Positions 32,141-44,264 of a DNA stretch of 64,000 nt are shown here, piece after piece. Position 1 is the first letter of the stretch, and every line of letters starts with the position of its first letter. Origin of the DNA: Liolophura sinensis (taxonomy: Eukaryota > Mollusca > Polyplacophora > Chitonida > Chitonidae). Below the pieces are notes generated by a model. That model saw only the letters and a program-made list of their open reading frames with translations, had not been told where the DNA came from and did no database searches. The translations under genes and the position numbers were made by a program. The DNA lies in the NCBI RefSeq assembly GCF_032854445.1, contig NW_027017967.1, positions 124,001 to 188,000 on the forward strand, read 5' to 3'.

Positions 32141-33065
32141 ATGTGCAAATTGAGACATTGAACCACCATTTTGCAGGTCAAGGTCAAGGTCAGAGTTGAC
32201 CTCGGATTCGTGATGTACGACCTCATTTACCTCTGGTATAAAAATTTGAGGTCAATCAGAGAAAAAAGTTTATGACATATCTAATAACATAGACCCTATG
32301 CTTTTACATGGGTCTATGCGTTAACATGGGAAAATGGGTGAAAAACTCTTTTCTTGGATCGACTTGAAACTTTAACATAAAGGGTAATCAAGTTCGGAAA
32401 TTACGAATATGAAATCAGATCTGACCTTGACTTTGATCTTAACCTTCAAAATGGCGGTCAAAATCTTTATCCCCATTTTAAAATTTTTTTTTAAAAATTC
32501 CTGGTTGACCTCTGACTTTCGTCTCTTGATATATAATGACCACATCCCCTCCCCATTGAAGCATGGCCTCCTGATTGATTTCTAACCTCTGACGTACTTT
32601 TGGAATAGTGCATTTGGAATGTACTATCTGACGTATAGGCTAAGGGTTAAAGGTCAAAAAATAGGTCACGCATTTATGGGCAAGTAATAGGGTCATCACA
32701 TATCAAAAGGTCAAGGTGAAGGGTTAACCAGCGATTTTTAAAAGAAATTTTGAAATGGGAGTCAATATTTCAAACGCCGTTCTAGAGTTTAAGGTCAAGG
32801 TCAGTGTCAACTCTAACCTCGGATTCGTGATTTCCGATCTCGATTACCCTTTGTGTTAAAGTCTGAGGTCAATCTGAGAACAAAAGTTTTCGACCCATTT
32901 TTGGCCTAAGGGGAGGTAGTCCTTTGAGGATAAAATGGCTTGAAAATTTTTTGTCTCCGATTGACCTCAAACTTTAATACCAGGGGTAATCGAGGTTGTG
33001 GATCACGCATCCGAGGTCAGATCTGACCTTGTCCTCGACCTTAACCTTCAAAATGGCGATCATGA
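32140..33065. repeat. GACCTT/AGGTCA palindromic repeat, block 4
   Basis: It includes AGGTCAAGGTCAAGGTCAGA (near 32177, direct AGGTCA repeats) and AGGTCAGATCTGACCT (near 33017). No coding signature. Confidence 0.72.
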
Positions 33066-34225
33066 GGGATGATAACATAAACTAAGGAATGACAGATAGC
33101 ATCCCCCCCCCCCCAGCCAAATATTTTTTAAAATACTTTTATTCAACTTCTGATTATTTGTGAATAATACAGATGCATTCTCCATTCACCATGTCAACTT
33201 TCAATGCTGTGTGTGTAAAATCAAAGGAGTTATTGTCAAATTCAAATGCACATTGTCAGCCGTTAGCATTTAAGGCATGGCTTGAGAGATAGATTTCCCC
33301 TCCAAATATTTCTTTACATTCTTTTTATCCAACTTCTGGTTATTTGTGAACAATCTACATGCATTGCTGATTAAGCAAGCCAATTTTGAATGCTATGTGT
33401 GTGAAATTAAAGGAATCAGATCCAAATCTGAATGCATATTTGCACCTGTCAACCTTGATATCCAGGTATGACATATAGTTCCCACCTCCAAATATTTTTT
33501 TCAAAAAATTTTATCGAACATCTGGTTGTTTGTGATTAATTTACATGCATTCCTGATTCAGCATGTCAATTTTGAATGATGTGTGTATGAAATGAGGAAT
33601 CATTTTCAGATCTAAATGCACTTTTGCACCCATTAACATTTAAGGCATGGCTTGAGAGATAGATTTCCCCCCAAAATATTTTTTTTAAATTTTTTTATCC
33701 AACTTCTGGTTATTTGTGAATAATCTACATGTACTCCTGATTTTGCTTGCCAACTTTGAGTGCTATATGCGTTAAATTAAAGAAATCATATCCAAATCTG
33801 TAGATTTGCACCCTTCAACACTGAAATACAGGTATGACACATACATGTAGTTCCCCAAATATTTTTTTAGAAATTTTTATGGAACCTCTGGTTGTTTGTG
33901 AGTAATCTACATGCATTCCTGTCTCAGCATGCCAATTGTGAATGCTGTGTGTGTGAACTTAAAGGAATCATGTCCAAATCCCATTGGATATTTGCACCCA
34001 CTAACATGAAAGGCATGGCTTGACTGATAGATTTCCCCCCAAAATATTTAAGTAAGTTTTTTATACAAGTTCTGCCTATTTGTGAGTAATCTACTTGCAT
34101 TGTTGATTGAGCATGCCAATTTTGAATGCTATGTGTGTGAAATTAAAGGAATCATATCCAAATCTGAATGCATATTTGCACATGTCAACCTTGAAGTACA
34201 GGTATGGCACACAGTAGGGTGTCCA
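33065..34225. repeat. ~185-bp satellite array, block 5
   Basis: About six diverged monomers separated by C-rich junctions (33102-33114). It ends at 34225 where unrelated sequence starts. Confidence 0.85.
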
Positions 34226-34774
34226 AAATGTAGGTCAGAGGTCAACGGAAATGTCGTGGGATGGCCTTCAAGTGTTCAGGCCATCATATACCGAAAGCTC
34301 AGTGAAAAAGACGATTTTATCTGATTTTTAAATCTGCAATAGTTGTCTCTTCTCCTGTGTTAAGCGATAGTTCTCCACTAGAGAGTGCGGGGAAGTGTCA
34401 CAGATTTGAGACGGAAAGGTGAGTATGATGCAAGTGTGGGAGTTGAAGGGTGAGTATGGCAGGTATGTGTGTCTAGTATGGGACATATCCTCTCGGAATT
34501 CGGAGAATCGGGGGATACGTATGTATGTATCTATGTATATGACAAGCCTGCAGTTGCAAAAATACATCCTTACGTCTGTATCGATAATATGTAAAAGAGG
34601 TGGCATGATGCCTTTATCGAATCCTTCCTTGGGATGGGTACCTCTGTTTTTGCAACTTTGTAAATAACTCCCTTGACACTTGGCATGGAGAATAAGCAAT
34701 GCATTTAGTTTATTCACAAATAATCAGAAGTCGGATGATTTTGGGGGGGGGGGGGGTATCTTTAAATCCTTGGT
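34226..34774. repeat. Dispersed modules between repeat blocks
   Basis: It contains the GTCTCTTCTCCTGTGTTAAG phrase, GGTGAGTATGATGCAAGTG (as near 29350) and GGATGGGTACCTCTG (as near 28240), then a G-run (34742-34755). No gene. Confidence 0.5.
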
Positions 34775-35395
34775 TTCTGTGACCAATGCCTAAGATCGCC
34801 ATTTTGAAGGTCGAGATCAATTTCATATCTGACCTCGGATTCGTAATCTACGACCTCAATTACGCCTGCTAGTAAACTTTGAGGTCAATCGGAGACAAAA
34901 AATTTTCCCGCCATTTTTCACCCATAAGGTTAACATGGGATTTAAAAATGGGTTGAATCCTTTTTTTTCCTGATTTACCTGAAAATTTATTACAGGGGTA
35001 ATCGAAGTCGCAAATTACGAATATGAGGTCAGTTTTGACCCCAACTTCCATCTTAATCTCAAAAATGGCGGTCCTAATAAATACATCGCCCTTTTGAGAT
35101 CAAGATCAATGTCAAATCTGTGTGACCTCGAATTCATGATCTATGACCTCCATAACCCCTGGTATTAAAGTTTCAGGTCAATCGGAGACCAAAAAATTTT
35201 TCCGCATTTTTTGACGGAGCCAAGAAATGGGTGGACCACTTTTTTTCTCCGATTTACCTGAAAATTTAATACAGGGGGTAATCGAGGTAGTAAATTACGA
35301 ATATAAGGTCAGGTTTGACTTCCACCTCCATCTTGACCTCCAAAATGGCAGTCGAAATTTGACTTCGATTTTGAAAATTTTTTTAAAAAACCCTA
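34775..35395. repeat. Tandem imperfect palindromes of the GACCTT family
   Basis: Two consecutive dyads (34800-35050 and 35105-35345) have arms reading GACCTC..ATT..GTGATCTACGACCT and the inverse, with loops holding CCATTTTTCACC. Each arm is about 85-100 bp. No gene. Confidence 0.7.
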
Positions 35396-35533
35396 CCTGA
35401 CCTGTGATATTAATTTTTAAACACGCAGCCTTGAAATTTGCCTCACAGATTCAGGAAGGCCTGTGCAATATACGGTAAGAAATCACGCAAGGACATTTAT
35501 GGAAATTGTTTCCCAAAAGAAGAAACCAAAGAG
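35396..35533 (-). repeat. 3' flank of RING-like unit 2
   Basis: It is the inverse of 30515-30660, from AGGCCTGTGCAATATACGGT to AAAAGAAGAAACCAAAGAG, confirming that the conserved unit extends about 140 bp beyond the ribozyme. Confidence 0.7.
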
Positions 35534-35605
35534 TCAGCAGCATTAGCCAGATGATACATCTGTTTCCCACTAACACCACGAGGAGGTTCTGCTGAATGGT
35601 TAGTG
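35534..35605 (-). ncRNA. HDV-like ribozyme candidate, copy 3
   Basis: Minus strand, 72 nt. P1, P2, P3, L3 TCCTCGT and joining segment GCTAATG are identical to copy 2. The P4 stem CAGATG/CATCTG is kept while the loop changes from AAT to TAT, as expected for a selected stem. It lies about 250 bp downstream of RING-like gene 2 in the same direction. Confidence 0.8.
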
Positions 35606-35609
35606 AAAG

Positions 35610-35800
35610 GGGCCAATTACTGTGCCCCGGGGCCAATTACCGTGCCCACGGACAAGGACAAACAGATACAAACATGGAAGACGGCCAATTACTCTGCCGC
35701 TGGGCCAATTACTCTGCCCAAAAAACACAAAAAACAGGACACAAAAGCATTGTGTTGAACGCAGGGACAGGGGCCAATTACTGTGCCCATACACAAGGAC
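35610..35800 (-). repeat. GTAATTGG site pairs downstream of RING-like gene 2
   Basis: CCAATTAC occurs near 35612, 35633, 35681, 35704 and 35775, mostly 20-23 bp apart, on the strand opposite to the gene 1 copy. The array lies between the stop codon and the ribozyme as in gene 1. Confidence 0.7.
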
Positions 35801-35855
35801 AAACAAAAACACACCACACAAAAACATACTGACGATCACCGTGGCAGGAAGAAAT

Positions 35856-36350
35856 TCACAACGCCAGGGAGCCTGACGACGTCAAACGCAAGGCGTCGAG
35901 GAAGTGGCGGCGTCCAACGAAGTAACAGCTGCACGGCATGTTAAGTGTCCTCAAGACGCGGATGGCCTGTTCGAACTTGAGGTGGACCTGGCATGAGAGC
36001 TGTCCTGCGACAGGGTAACAGCTGACCACGCTGGGCAATTCTCTGAGGTGCAGCCTGGCGTATCGCCAAACCGCCAGGTTTGTGAAGCGCACGATCAACG
36101 TGCGCCCCGGCAGCTGCCGCCTTCCTATCATGGGCTGCGGTGGCGCGACGTACTGGCGCCACCTGGAGTCGGCGCTGCAGTGGGGACAAAGGTTCCCGCT
36201 GCCAAAGGTTATTGGGCTCCATTCTCTAGTCATAGTGTATGCTGCCATCATCGTGTGGCGTAGGCATCTGATGCAAAGGACACAGCCACACCTCATTCTC
36301 ACGGGCAGGTTCCTCCGGCCCGTCGGGCTTTCGCACAGACGGCAAGACAT
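35856..36350 (-). CDS. RING-like 8-cysteine protein 2 (164 aa)
   Basis: This is the paralogue of 29698-30189, starting MSCRLCE. All eight Cys occupy the same residue numbers (3, 6, 21, 23, 26, 29, 55, 58). RWRQYVAPPQP, TLIVRFTNL, LRELP and YPVAGQL are conserved, while the 39-53 loop and the C-terminus vary. Length differs by one residue and there are no stops or frameshifts, which suggests constraint after duplication. The unit is inverted relative to gene 1, with uORF, site array and ribozyme in the same order. Probable zinc-binding E3-type or interaction protein; function unknown. Confidence 0.75.
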   Translation of the reverse strand: MSCRLCESPTGRRNLPVRMRCGCVLCIRCLRHTMMAAYTMTREWSPITFGSGNLCPHCSADSRWRQYVAPPQPMIGRRQLPGRTLIVRFTNLAVWRYARLHLRELPSVVSCYPVAGQLSCQVHLKFEQAIRVLRTLNMPCSCYFVGRRHFLDALRLTSSGSLAL

Positions 36351-36470
36351 GGTTGTCTGGTGTTCTGGAATTTAAGAGACGAAATACTGTTATTCTTGAG
36401 CTCAGCACGACCTATTACCTGGGGAGTATGTCGTGAAGTCCGAAAGTGTCTTAGCTAGCAGAAAGTCGTA

Positions 36471-36518
36471 TCACTTGGGACGTGTGCCTTTTGTAAGGGT
36501 AAAGTTAGCCATATACAT
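36471..36518 (-). CDS. Conserved 15-residue upstream ORF of RING-like gene 2
   Basis: It encodes MYMANFTLTKGTRPK, with ATG directly after CAGCTGAAG as in gene 1 and at the TR2 start. See 29530-29577. Confidence 0.5.
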   Translation of the reverse strand: MYMANFTLTKGTRPK

Positions 36519-36620
36519 CTTCAGCTGTAGACAAGATGGTTTTATCTCACGACACTGGATTACACTACTGCATTCGACGAATTTAGCATGGGCAGTATAA
36601 GTTACCGCCGGAAACGATCG
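36519..36620 (-). promoter_or_regulatory. Truncated leader of RING-like gene 2
   Basis: It matches the proximal ~100 bp of the TR2 and gene 1 leader (GTAACTTATACTGCCCATG, TAGTGTAATCC, CTTGTCTACAGCTGAAG). It is cut at CCGGCGGTAAC, where a GACCTT repeat begins, so the upstream promoter part is lost. Confidence 0.65.
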
Positions 36621-37855
36621 AGGTGTAGGACAGATCTTACCTCGGATTCTTGATGTGCGACCTTGATTGCCCCTGGTATCAAGGTTTGACGTCAATCACG
36701 GAAAAAAGTTTCTGACACCAACCTAATAACATTGGCCCTATGCTTTAACCTAGGGTTATCTAATAACAAGGGCCATATGCTTTAACCTCGGGCTATCTTA
36801 TAAAATGGGCACTATGCTTCAACGTGGAAAATGGGTCTAAAACTTTTTTTCCCGATCAAACTCAAACTTTGACTCAAAGGGTAACCGAGATCGGAGAATA
36901 CGAATATGAAATCAGATCTGACCTTGACTTCGATTTTAACCTTCAAAATGGCGGTCGATGTCAATGTCAAATCTGACCTCGGATTCGTGATGACCTTGAT
37001 TACCCCTGCTAGTAAAGTTTTAGGTCAATCGGAGACAAAAAATTTTCCCACCATTTTTCACCCATAAGATTAATATGGGGCCAAAAAATGGGTGTAACAC
37101 TTTTTTTTCTCGGATTGACCTGGAAGATTATTACAGGGATAATCGAGGTTGCAAATTACGAATACCAGGTCGGTTTTGACCCTAACTTCCATCTTAATCT
37201 CGAAAATGGCGGTCTTAATATTTATACCGCAATTTTTGGGGTCAAGATTGAGGTCAATGTCATACCTGACCTCGGATTCGTGATCTACGACCTCATGAGG
37301 TCAATCGGAGACAAAAAAATTTCCCGCCATTTTTCATCCATAAGGTTAACATGGGATTTAAAAATGGGTTGAATCCGTTTTTTTTCCTGATTTACCTGAA
37401 AATTTATTACAGGGGTAATCGAAGTCGCAAATTATGAATCAGTCAGTTTTGACCCCAACTTCCATCTTAATCTCAAAAATGGCGGTCCTAATAAATATAT
37501 CGCCCTTTTGAGGTCGAGATCGAGATCAATGTCAAATCTGTGTGACCTCGACTTAGTGATCTACAACCTCCATAACCCCTGGGATTAAAGTTTCAGGTTA
37601 ATCGGAGCCAAAAAAAAATTTCCGCCATTTTTCACGGAGCCAAGAAATGGGTGGACCACTTTTTTTTCTCCGATTGACCTGAAAATTTAATACCGGGGTT
37701 AATCGAGGTAGCAAATTACGAATATAAGGTCAGTTTTGACCTCCACCTCCATCTTGACCTCCCAAACGGAGGTCGAAATTTGACTTCGATTTTGAAATTT
37801 TTTTAAAAAACCCTACTTAATCTATAACATTTCTTTTTAAACACGCAACCTTTAA
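36621..37855. repeat. GACCTT palindromes in tandem, block 6
   Basis: At least four dyads (about 36640-36930, 36965-37200, 37230-37470 and 37505-37790), each about 230-290 bp with ~85-bp arms such as CCCCTGGTATTAAAGTTT against AAATTTAATACAGGGG. No gene. Confidence 0.72.
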
Positions 37856-38050
37856 ATTTGCCTCGCAGATTCAGGAGGGCCTATACAAAATACGGTAAGA
37901 AATCGCCCAAGGACATTTATAAAAAATTGTTGCTCAAAAGAAGAAACCAAAGAGTCAGCAGCATTAGCCAGATGATACATTGTAAAAGTTGCCAATTACT
38001 GTGCCCCGGGGCCAATTACCGTGCCCAAAAACACAAAAAAATACGACACA
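37856..38050 (-). repeat. 3' remnant of a third RING-like unit
   Basis: It has the shared 3' flank (TTCAGGAGGGCCTATACAAA), the 3' half of the ribozyme (P2' and joining segment near 37955-37984) and one pair of CCAATTAC sites (37991-38020). The ORF part is gone. Confidence 0.65.
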
Positions 38051-38154
38051 AAAAACAAGATAAGATAAAATCAACACAAAGTACAAAAATATTTCTTCCA
38101 AACTTGTGTTCGTGATGTCAAGGGGCACAAGATAGTCCGTGTGTGAGTGTGTTT

Positions 38155-39000
38155 TTTTTGTGCTGTCTGCTTTCCTTGGGATGATGTAAGCCTTAAGATT
38201 GCATCTCTAGCGTCACTTCCGGTTTTGCAAAAATCGAATATTCAGAATCAGCGTCCAAATCTGCATCAGATATGAATATTTGCTGGACATTATCTTTGAA
38301 ATTGTAGACATTATTGGCCAAAAACGGGGTTTTTTTTGTTCACATGAAATTTTCACCCAATAGAGAGCTTGTACAATTTTCAACGGAGAAAGTACACAAT
38401 CACACTCTGAATGTACCTTGGCTTTGTGCAGCTGCAGCTCAAATCTCAGCGCATTTGCATTAGCCGTTCGAGATATTTTAGGTTCTGATCAAGATGGCCG
38501 CCAAGTCACATGTCCCTATCTGTGGGACAAAAAACTTACTATGCACAATGTCATAGAGACAAACATGATAAAATTTCATCAACATTGAACTGATCGTTTT
38601 TGCTAGAAACTCGGCACAGTTTTGCCGAGAATAATAAATAAAGATGTTATCCACCAGCATTGCCGGGTCACACGCCACAAATCTTCTACGACTTCTGGTA
38701 GCCTGGTGTTTATAAAGTTCATGATAATGAAAAAACGCGCAAAAGAATGGAAAGGAGTGTACTGGATTTGAGTTTCAAGACTGCCGGACAGCATTTACAA
38801 TGGGCCAAGTACTGAAGACTAGCATAGAGATTAGGCGGCTTTGATCTTCGGCTGACAGCTGAGGATAACAGGGAGAAAGAATACATTGTTGCAGAGCTGA
38901 CGCCGGTTCCCACAGTAAACTGCAGTCAATGGTTTAATGCAGTCTAGCACGAAGCTCCCGTGTTATTTTCATACGATGGTTTTGTCAAATTGTTGGTAAA
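38155..39000. repeat. Unclassified ~850-bp repeat, copy 1
   Basis: GCATCTCTAGCGTCACTTCC, ATCTGCATCAGATATGA and AGTCAATGGTTTAATGCAG recur at 42515-43330 and in part at 43790-44200. The minus strand has a tRNA B-box-like GGTTCAAATCCAGT in the other copies. No protein signature; origin unknown. Confidence 0.65.
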
Positions 39001-40080
39001 AAAGGTACAAAAATAATTCTTGCAGATTTATAATCGTGATGCACGCGTGAACTAAATTTCAGCGAAAATGTTGAACAACTTTTTAAGTTGTAGACTAGAT
39101 TAGTCTACAAATTAAATTAGTCAAGAAATATATGTCTAATTATCGGTTAGTACATGCCGCGTGTAAAATAATTCTTTCTCTCAACACTACACCCACCCAC
39201 TCTCTCTCTGTTCACCTCTTTGATTCCACGTCTCCCTCTCTGTCTCCCTCTCTGTCTCTCTAGGTGCTTCCATCTTTGTGAACAATAAAGCTTGGATAGC
39301 TTAACGAATAACTTTACTCTGTTAACTGTGCGCCGCATCTCATACGTACGTAGATCACGACTTCGTATGATGCATCAATATGAAGTAATTATCTCAAACG
39401 TTAAGTAGTCAAACACTGTCTATCTACATATCGTTGAGCACATGTCGCAAATAGACTAATTTATTCTCTTTCTCTCGCCCCAAACTACTTTCTCTCCCAC
39501 TGAAAGTTAGGTTATCCCTGTTTGTCACAAGACATTCACATTCAACCAGCACAATTATTGGAATGCACAAGTTTGTAACACAGTACATGTTATTGTTAAC
39601 TGATCAGTCACTAGGTCCGGTACGAGTCTTAGGCCTAACTTCTGCAACAAAGTATTATGCAATAATTTCCGTAGCAAGGAGGGGAGTTTCATACTACGGT
39701 GCTTGCATCAATGCATCTACACGATTAGTTAATTAGAAACAATTGGTTAAATATCAAATATTTTTCCTACCGTTACTTTAACTAATCACTGGCTACTGAC
39801 ACCATTGACTTTTTCCAAATTCTACTAGTGTATATTATTTCTTTCGGAAATTTGTCTTTCGGGTGTAATTGCTCACATCATGATCAAAGGGATCACAGAT
39901 TAGTGGGCATTCTGCGTTTGTTTTGGGAAGGAAATCACCGGTTTCCCGCTTATACGGTGTCACTTCGGGTTACCTTAATGGTGTTCATGTATAGATACAT
40001 TACCAACTTATTTAGAAAGCCTACATTCTTAGTAGCCATTAGTGCTTTGTAAGTACACTATATAACGTGTATGAAAAGGT
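39001..40080. other. No gene seen
   Basis: AT-rich sequence with a CT-rich tract (39175-39265). Short frames have no recognisable domains. Confidence 0.4.
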
Positions 40081-41012
40081 GCCAAACGGAGCAAATCGAC
40101 CTTTGGACAATATTTGAAGGCGTGCAGGTCCCATCTTCATCAACACAGCTCAACGATTTTCATCACACAGAGTACATGTATAGCGCTTTGCATTCAGAAA
40201 TCAAAACTATACGTCACAGGATAGAAATAAATCTAGATTCATGATCAGGAGGTCAAACTACGTCGAGTAACATGCTTGCATTGTTCGTACATTTCATTTA
40301 TCGTAGTCATAAATGCATTTAAAATGCATCATATAACATGGGGACGTCAAAATGTCAAATATTGTAAATCAACAATTGCACAATTTTTCAAAACTCCCGC
40401 ATTTATTAAGACACTGGAACAATTTTCTGCGCGCAAACAGTACACACATATAGCCCTTTGCATGCAGCCATTTTTAGCTATACACCTGTAACGATTTTGT
40501 GTCACGTGCCCTCCAAACATGGGGGCAAATTGCACTTTTTCGCAGTTAACTGGCAACTGGCGACAAAATTGTGCGTGGGAGAAAAGAAAATCGACCAGAT
40601 TCGTGATGAGAACACGTGATGTGTCACTTCCGTTTACCTTAATGGTGTCCGTGTATAGATACATAATTAACTTACTTAGTCTACATTCTTTATAGTCATT
40701 TTTCCTCGTCTTTTCAACACAGCTCAACGATTTTTAGCACAAATAGGAGTACGTGTACAGCGATTTACACTCAGTAAAAACAACTGTCACAGTTTCCGGT
40801 CACGAGAAATCTAATATGGTGGAAATTGCATTTTTCGCAATTTTATCGCAATTTACAACACTATACGTCGCAGGAAAGAAATATGTACATATTCATGATC
40901 AGGACGTTGAAGTACGTCGCGTAGCATGCTTATAATGTTTGTGCATTTACCCTAGTCATAAATGCATTCAAAATGCATCATAACATGGGGACGTCAAAAA
41001 GGCCCAAATATA
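40081..41012. repeat. Diverged repeat flanking T3
   Basis: Two related halves (40120-40340 and 40700-40990) share CAACACAGCTCAACGATTTT, ATTCATGATCAGGA and AACATGGGGACGTCAAAA, and match 11150-11940 inverted. T3 inserted at its right edge. No gene. Confidence 0.55.
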
Positions 41013-42512
41013 CACCTCTTCAAAAAAGGAAACGCAAAACCCAAATATCAATGTAAATTTGATGTTATTCAAGGACGTGTAGATCAGCGGAAAACAAACA
41101 TACATAGATGAAATTTTGTGGAGTAATGCATTGCTATGTTGTCCATATTTCATGAGATTAACAGTTATCACAGTCATTACTGCTGTCCACCAGGTGGTGT
41201 TGAAGTCAGTACCTCGTATGACCACCTCCAGCTGCTACCACTGCCAGACACGTCCTGGGTACAGATCGGATCAACCGTTTGGTGTTTTGTTGTGGAATCC
41301 TTCTCCACTCCTCCTGCAGCATGTGGAACAACTGTTGAAGATTCTGTGATGGAATACGACGTCGACGCACCCGTCTATCGATCTGATCCCAAAGGTGTTC
41401 GATTGGGTTTAGATTCGGGGATTTGGGGGGCCTGGGAAGGGCATTGATGTTATTGGCCAGGTAGTCCACAGTGGCACGTGCTGTATGGGGCCTGGCGTTG
41501 TCCTGTTGGAAGAGCTGCCGTTGAAAGTCAACAAGGCGAAGGACGTGCGGGCGGAGAATCTGGTGGATGTATCGATTGGCCGTCAGATTGCCTTGGACAA
41601 GCATAAGCTCAGATCTGCAGGTGTAGGAGATCGCTACCCACACCATAACACTCCCTCCACCGAATCTGCCCACCTGTCTGATGCAGTGAGGAGCAAAACG
41701 TTCATGACGTCGTCTGTAGACACGTCTCTACCATCACGTCGCCTGAGGAGATAACGGGATTCATCGCTAAGCCATATGCGCCTCCACTTTGCCAGGTTCC
41801 ATGGCAGCACCGTGGTACACCATCTCACTCGTCGACGTCGATGTAGTCGTGTCAAGGAGGGGGCAACTTTTGGACGTTTGGCAGGTATTCCTACTTCTCA
41901 GAGACGGTTCCTGATTGTCTGATCGGACACTCTTCGGGCTCCAAACTGTTCTTGTGCTGTGTCCTGGGCGGTACGTAGGTGGGTACCCGGGTGTACCGAC
42001 CTTGGGCAGGTGTGGTGACTCAAGGTCTTCCTGAATTTGGACGGTCATTTGTCACATTTGTTTGACGAAATCGATCCCACAACCGAGTTATTGTGCTGGG
42101 ATGAACGTTGAAGATCCTTGCCACCTCACTCTTTGATTCCCCAGCTTGCAATCGTCCAATTGCCTGATTTCGGTCCGCAGCGTTGAGACGTCCCATTTTA
42201 GTGGATAGTACTTGCAAAGATATTGGATAAAATTGTGAGATTCGTTTGGGTCTTTTATAGTCACATGCTGTACTCATGTTTTGCACGTGACAAACAATCA
42301 TTGTGCCTGAACTTCGTGCTGCACGACATCATAACAATCCTAATTGATAAAACCGTTCAAAATCATTTTTGGTTGCGTTTGGTCAAGGATGATCTTCAGA
42401 AACATTCCAGTAACAATGTGCAACCCTACAAAACTGTTTGAGTTAACACATGTGTACAAAATTGTAAGTATCATTTTTGAATTTCATTTTGCGTTTCTTT
42501 TTTTGAAGAGTG
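41013..42512 (-). mobile_element. Tc1/mariner-like transposon, copy T3
   Basis: Terminal repeats like those of T1 and T2 are flanked by TA at 41011-41012 and 42513-42514. It is about 1.5 kb, the unexpanded length of the family, and lacks the triplication of T2. Confidence 0.9.
41206..42196 (-). pseudogene. Tc1-like transposase, broken (T3)
   Basis: From MGRLNAADRNQ (42194-42196) the frame breaks near 42025, near 41960 (about 13 bp lost in the region of YILVTHLRDRH) and near 41720. Its C-terminal part (41206-41673) keeps QQDNARPH and NPIEHLWD but has one Asn fewer between them than T2. It provides the single-copy reference for the T2 triplication. Confidence 0.85.
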
Positions 42513-42514
42513 TA

Positions 42515-44264
42515 AAAGCTGTCTGCTTTCTTTGAGATGATGTTAGGAATTAAGATAGCATCTCTAGCGTCACTTCCGGTTTTGCAAAAATTGCCTATTC
42601 GGCTTCAGCGTCCAAATCTGCATCAGATATGAGTATTTGCTGGACATTATCTTTGAAACTGTAGAAATTTTTGACAAAAAACGGTTTTTTTGGTCGCATG
42701 ACATTTTCACCCAATAGCGAGTTTGTACAATTTTCAACGGAGAAAGTACACAATCACACTCTGAATGTACCTTGGCTTTGTGCAACTGGAGCTCTAATCT
42801 CAGCGCATTTGCTTTAGTCGTTCTAGATATTTTAGGTTTTGATCAAGATGCAAGACTCATGTCCCTATCTGCCGAAAAAGTTACGATGCACAGCTTCAAG
42901 TCCTAGAGACAAACATGATAAAATTTATAAACATTGGACCTACCGTTTTTGCTAGAAACTCGGAACAGTTTTGCCGAGAAAAATAATAATTAAAGCTGTT
43001 ATCCAATAGCCTTGCCGGAGTACACGCCATAAATCTTCTACCACTTCTGGTAGCCTGGTGTTTATAAAGTTCATGATAATGGAAAAACGCGAAAAAAAAA
43101 ATAAAAAGGAATGTACTGGATTTGAACCCCAAGACTGCCGGGCATCATTTACACTGGACCAGATACTGAAGACTAGCGTAGAGATTAGGCGGCTTTGATC
43201 TTCGGCTGATAGCCGAGGACAACAGGGAGAAAGAATACCTTGTTACAGAGCTCATGCCCGTTCCCACAGTAAACTGCAGTCAATGGTTTCATGCAGTCTA
43301 GCTCGAAGCTCTCGTGTTATTTACATACGACGATTTTGTCGGATTTTTGCTGGTGTTTTTTGGTCATAAGGTAAAACAACGCAAAGTACAAAAATAATTC
43401 TTGCAGATTTGTAATCGTGATGTCATGAGACACAAGATAGTGTATGTGTTTTTTTGTGATTTTAAGCGGTTTTTAAAAACGACGTGTTTTTGAACCATGT
43501 TCGTTGGTCAGTTTTGACCTTATTTGCATACCGAACTAAAAGCTGTTTACAATCTGGGTAGGACGATCCACCTATAAACTGTAAACAAAACGTTTAGCTC
43601 GATAGGTTTAGCCGTTTTGGAGAAGATTTTTTTAGCGTATCATAAAAATTCTAAATGGCCGCTAAATCAGGTGAGTGGTAAAACAGCACTCAACGTGAAA
43701 AGCTGCTTCATATGTTCCTTATTTAGACTTCAAAGTTTGTTTTTTTTCTTCCTTTTATAGTTTTTGACATATTGCAGACTTACGAGACGACTAAGAAAAA
43801 AAAAATAATAATAATTAAAGCTCTTATCCAGGAGCGTTGCCGGGGAACACGCCACTAATTTTCTACCAGTTCTGGTAGCCTGGTGTTTATAAAGTTCATG
43901 ATAATGATAAATGGAAAGGAATGTACTGGATTTGAACCCATCGACTGCCAAGCACCATTTACAATGGACCAAGTGCTGAAGACTAGCGTAGAGATTTGGC
44001 GGTTTTGACCTTCTGCTGATAGCTGAGGACAACAGGTAGAAAGAATACATTGTTGCAGAGAAGACGCTCGTTCCCACGGTACACTGCAGTCAATGATTTA
44101 ATGCAGTCTAGCACGAAGCTCCCGTTTTATTTACATACGATGGTTTTGTCAAATTGTTGGTGCTAAAAAAAGTACAAATATAATTATTGCAGATTTGTAA
44201 TCGTGAACTAAATTTCAGCGAGAATGTTAAACAACTTTTTAAGTTGTTGCACTAAAAAATTCTG
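42515..44264. repeat. Unclassified repeat, copies 2 and 3
   Basis: 42515-43330 is a full copy of the 38155-39000 repeat, and 43790-44200 a partial one. Between them, 43460-43700 is unrelated AT-rich sequence. Short frames such as that at 43730-44077 derive from the repeat. No gene. Confidence 0.6.

Noticed and set aside
35941-36375. Antisense and alternate-frame ORFs over the RING-like genes
   Set aside because: They are shadows of the conserved 8-Cys frame; they do not keep length or residues between the two copies.
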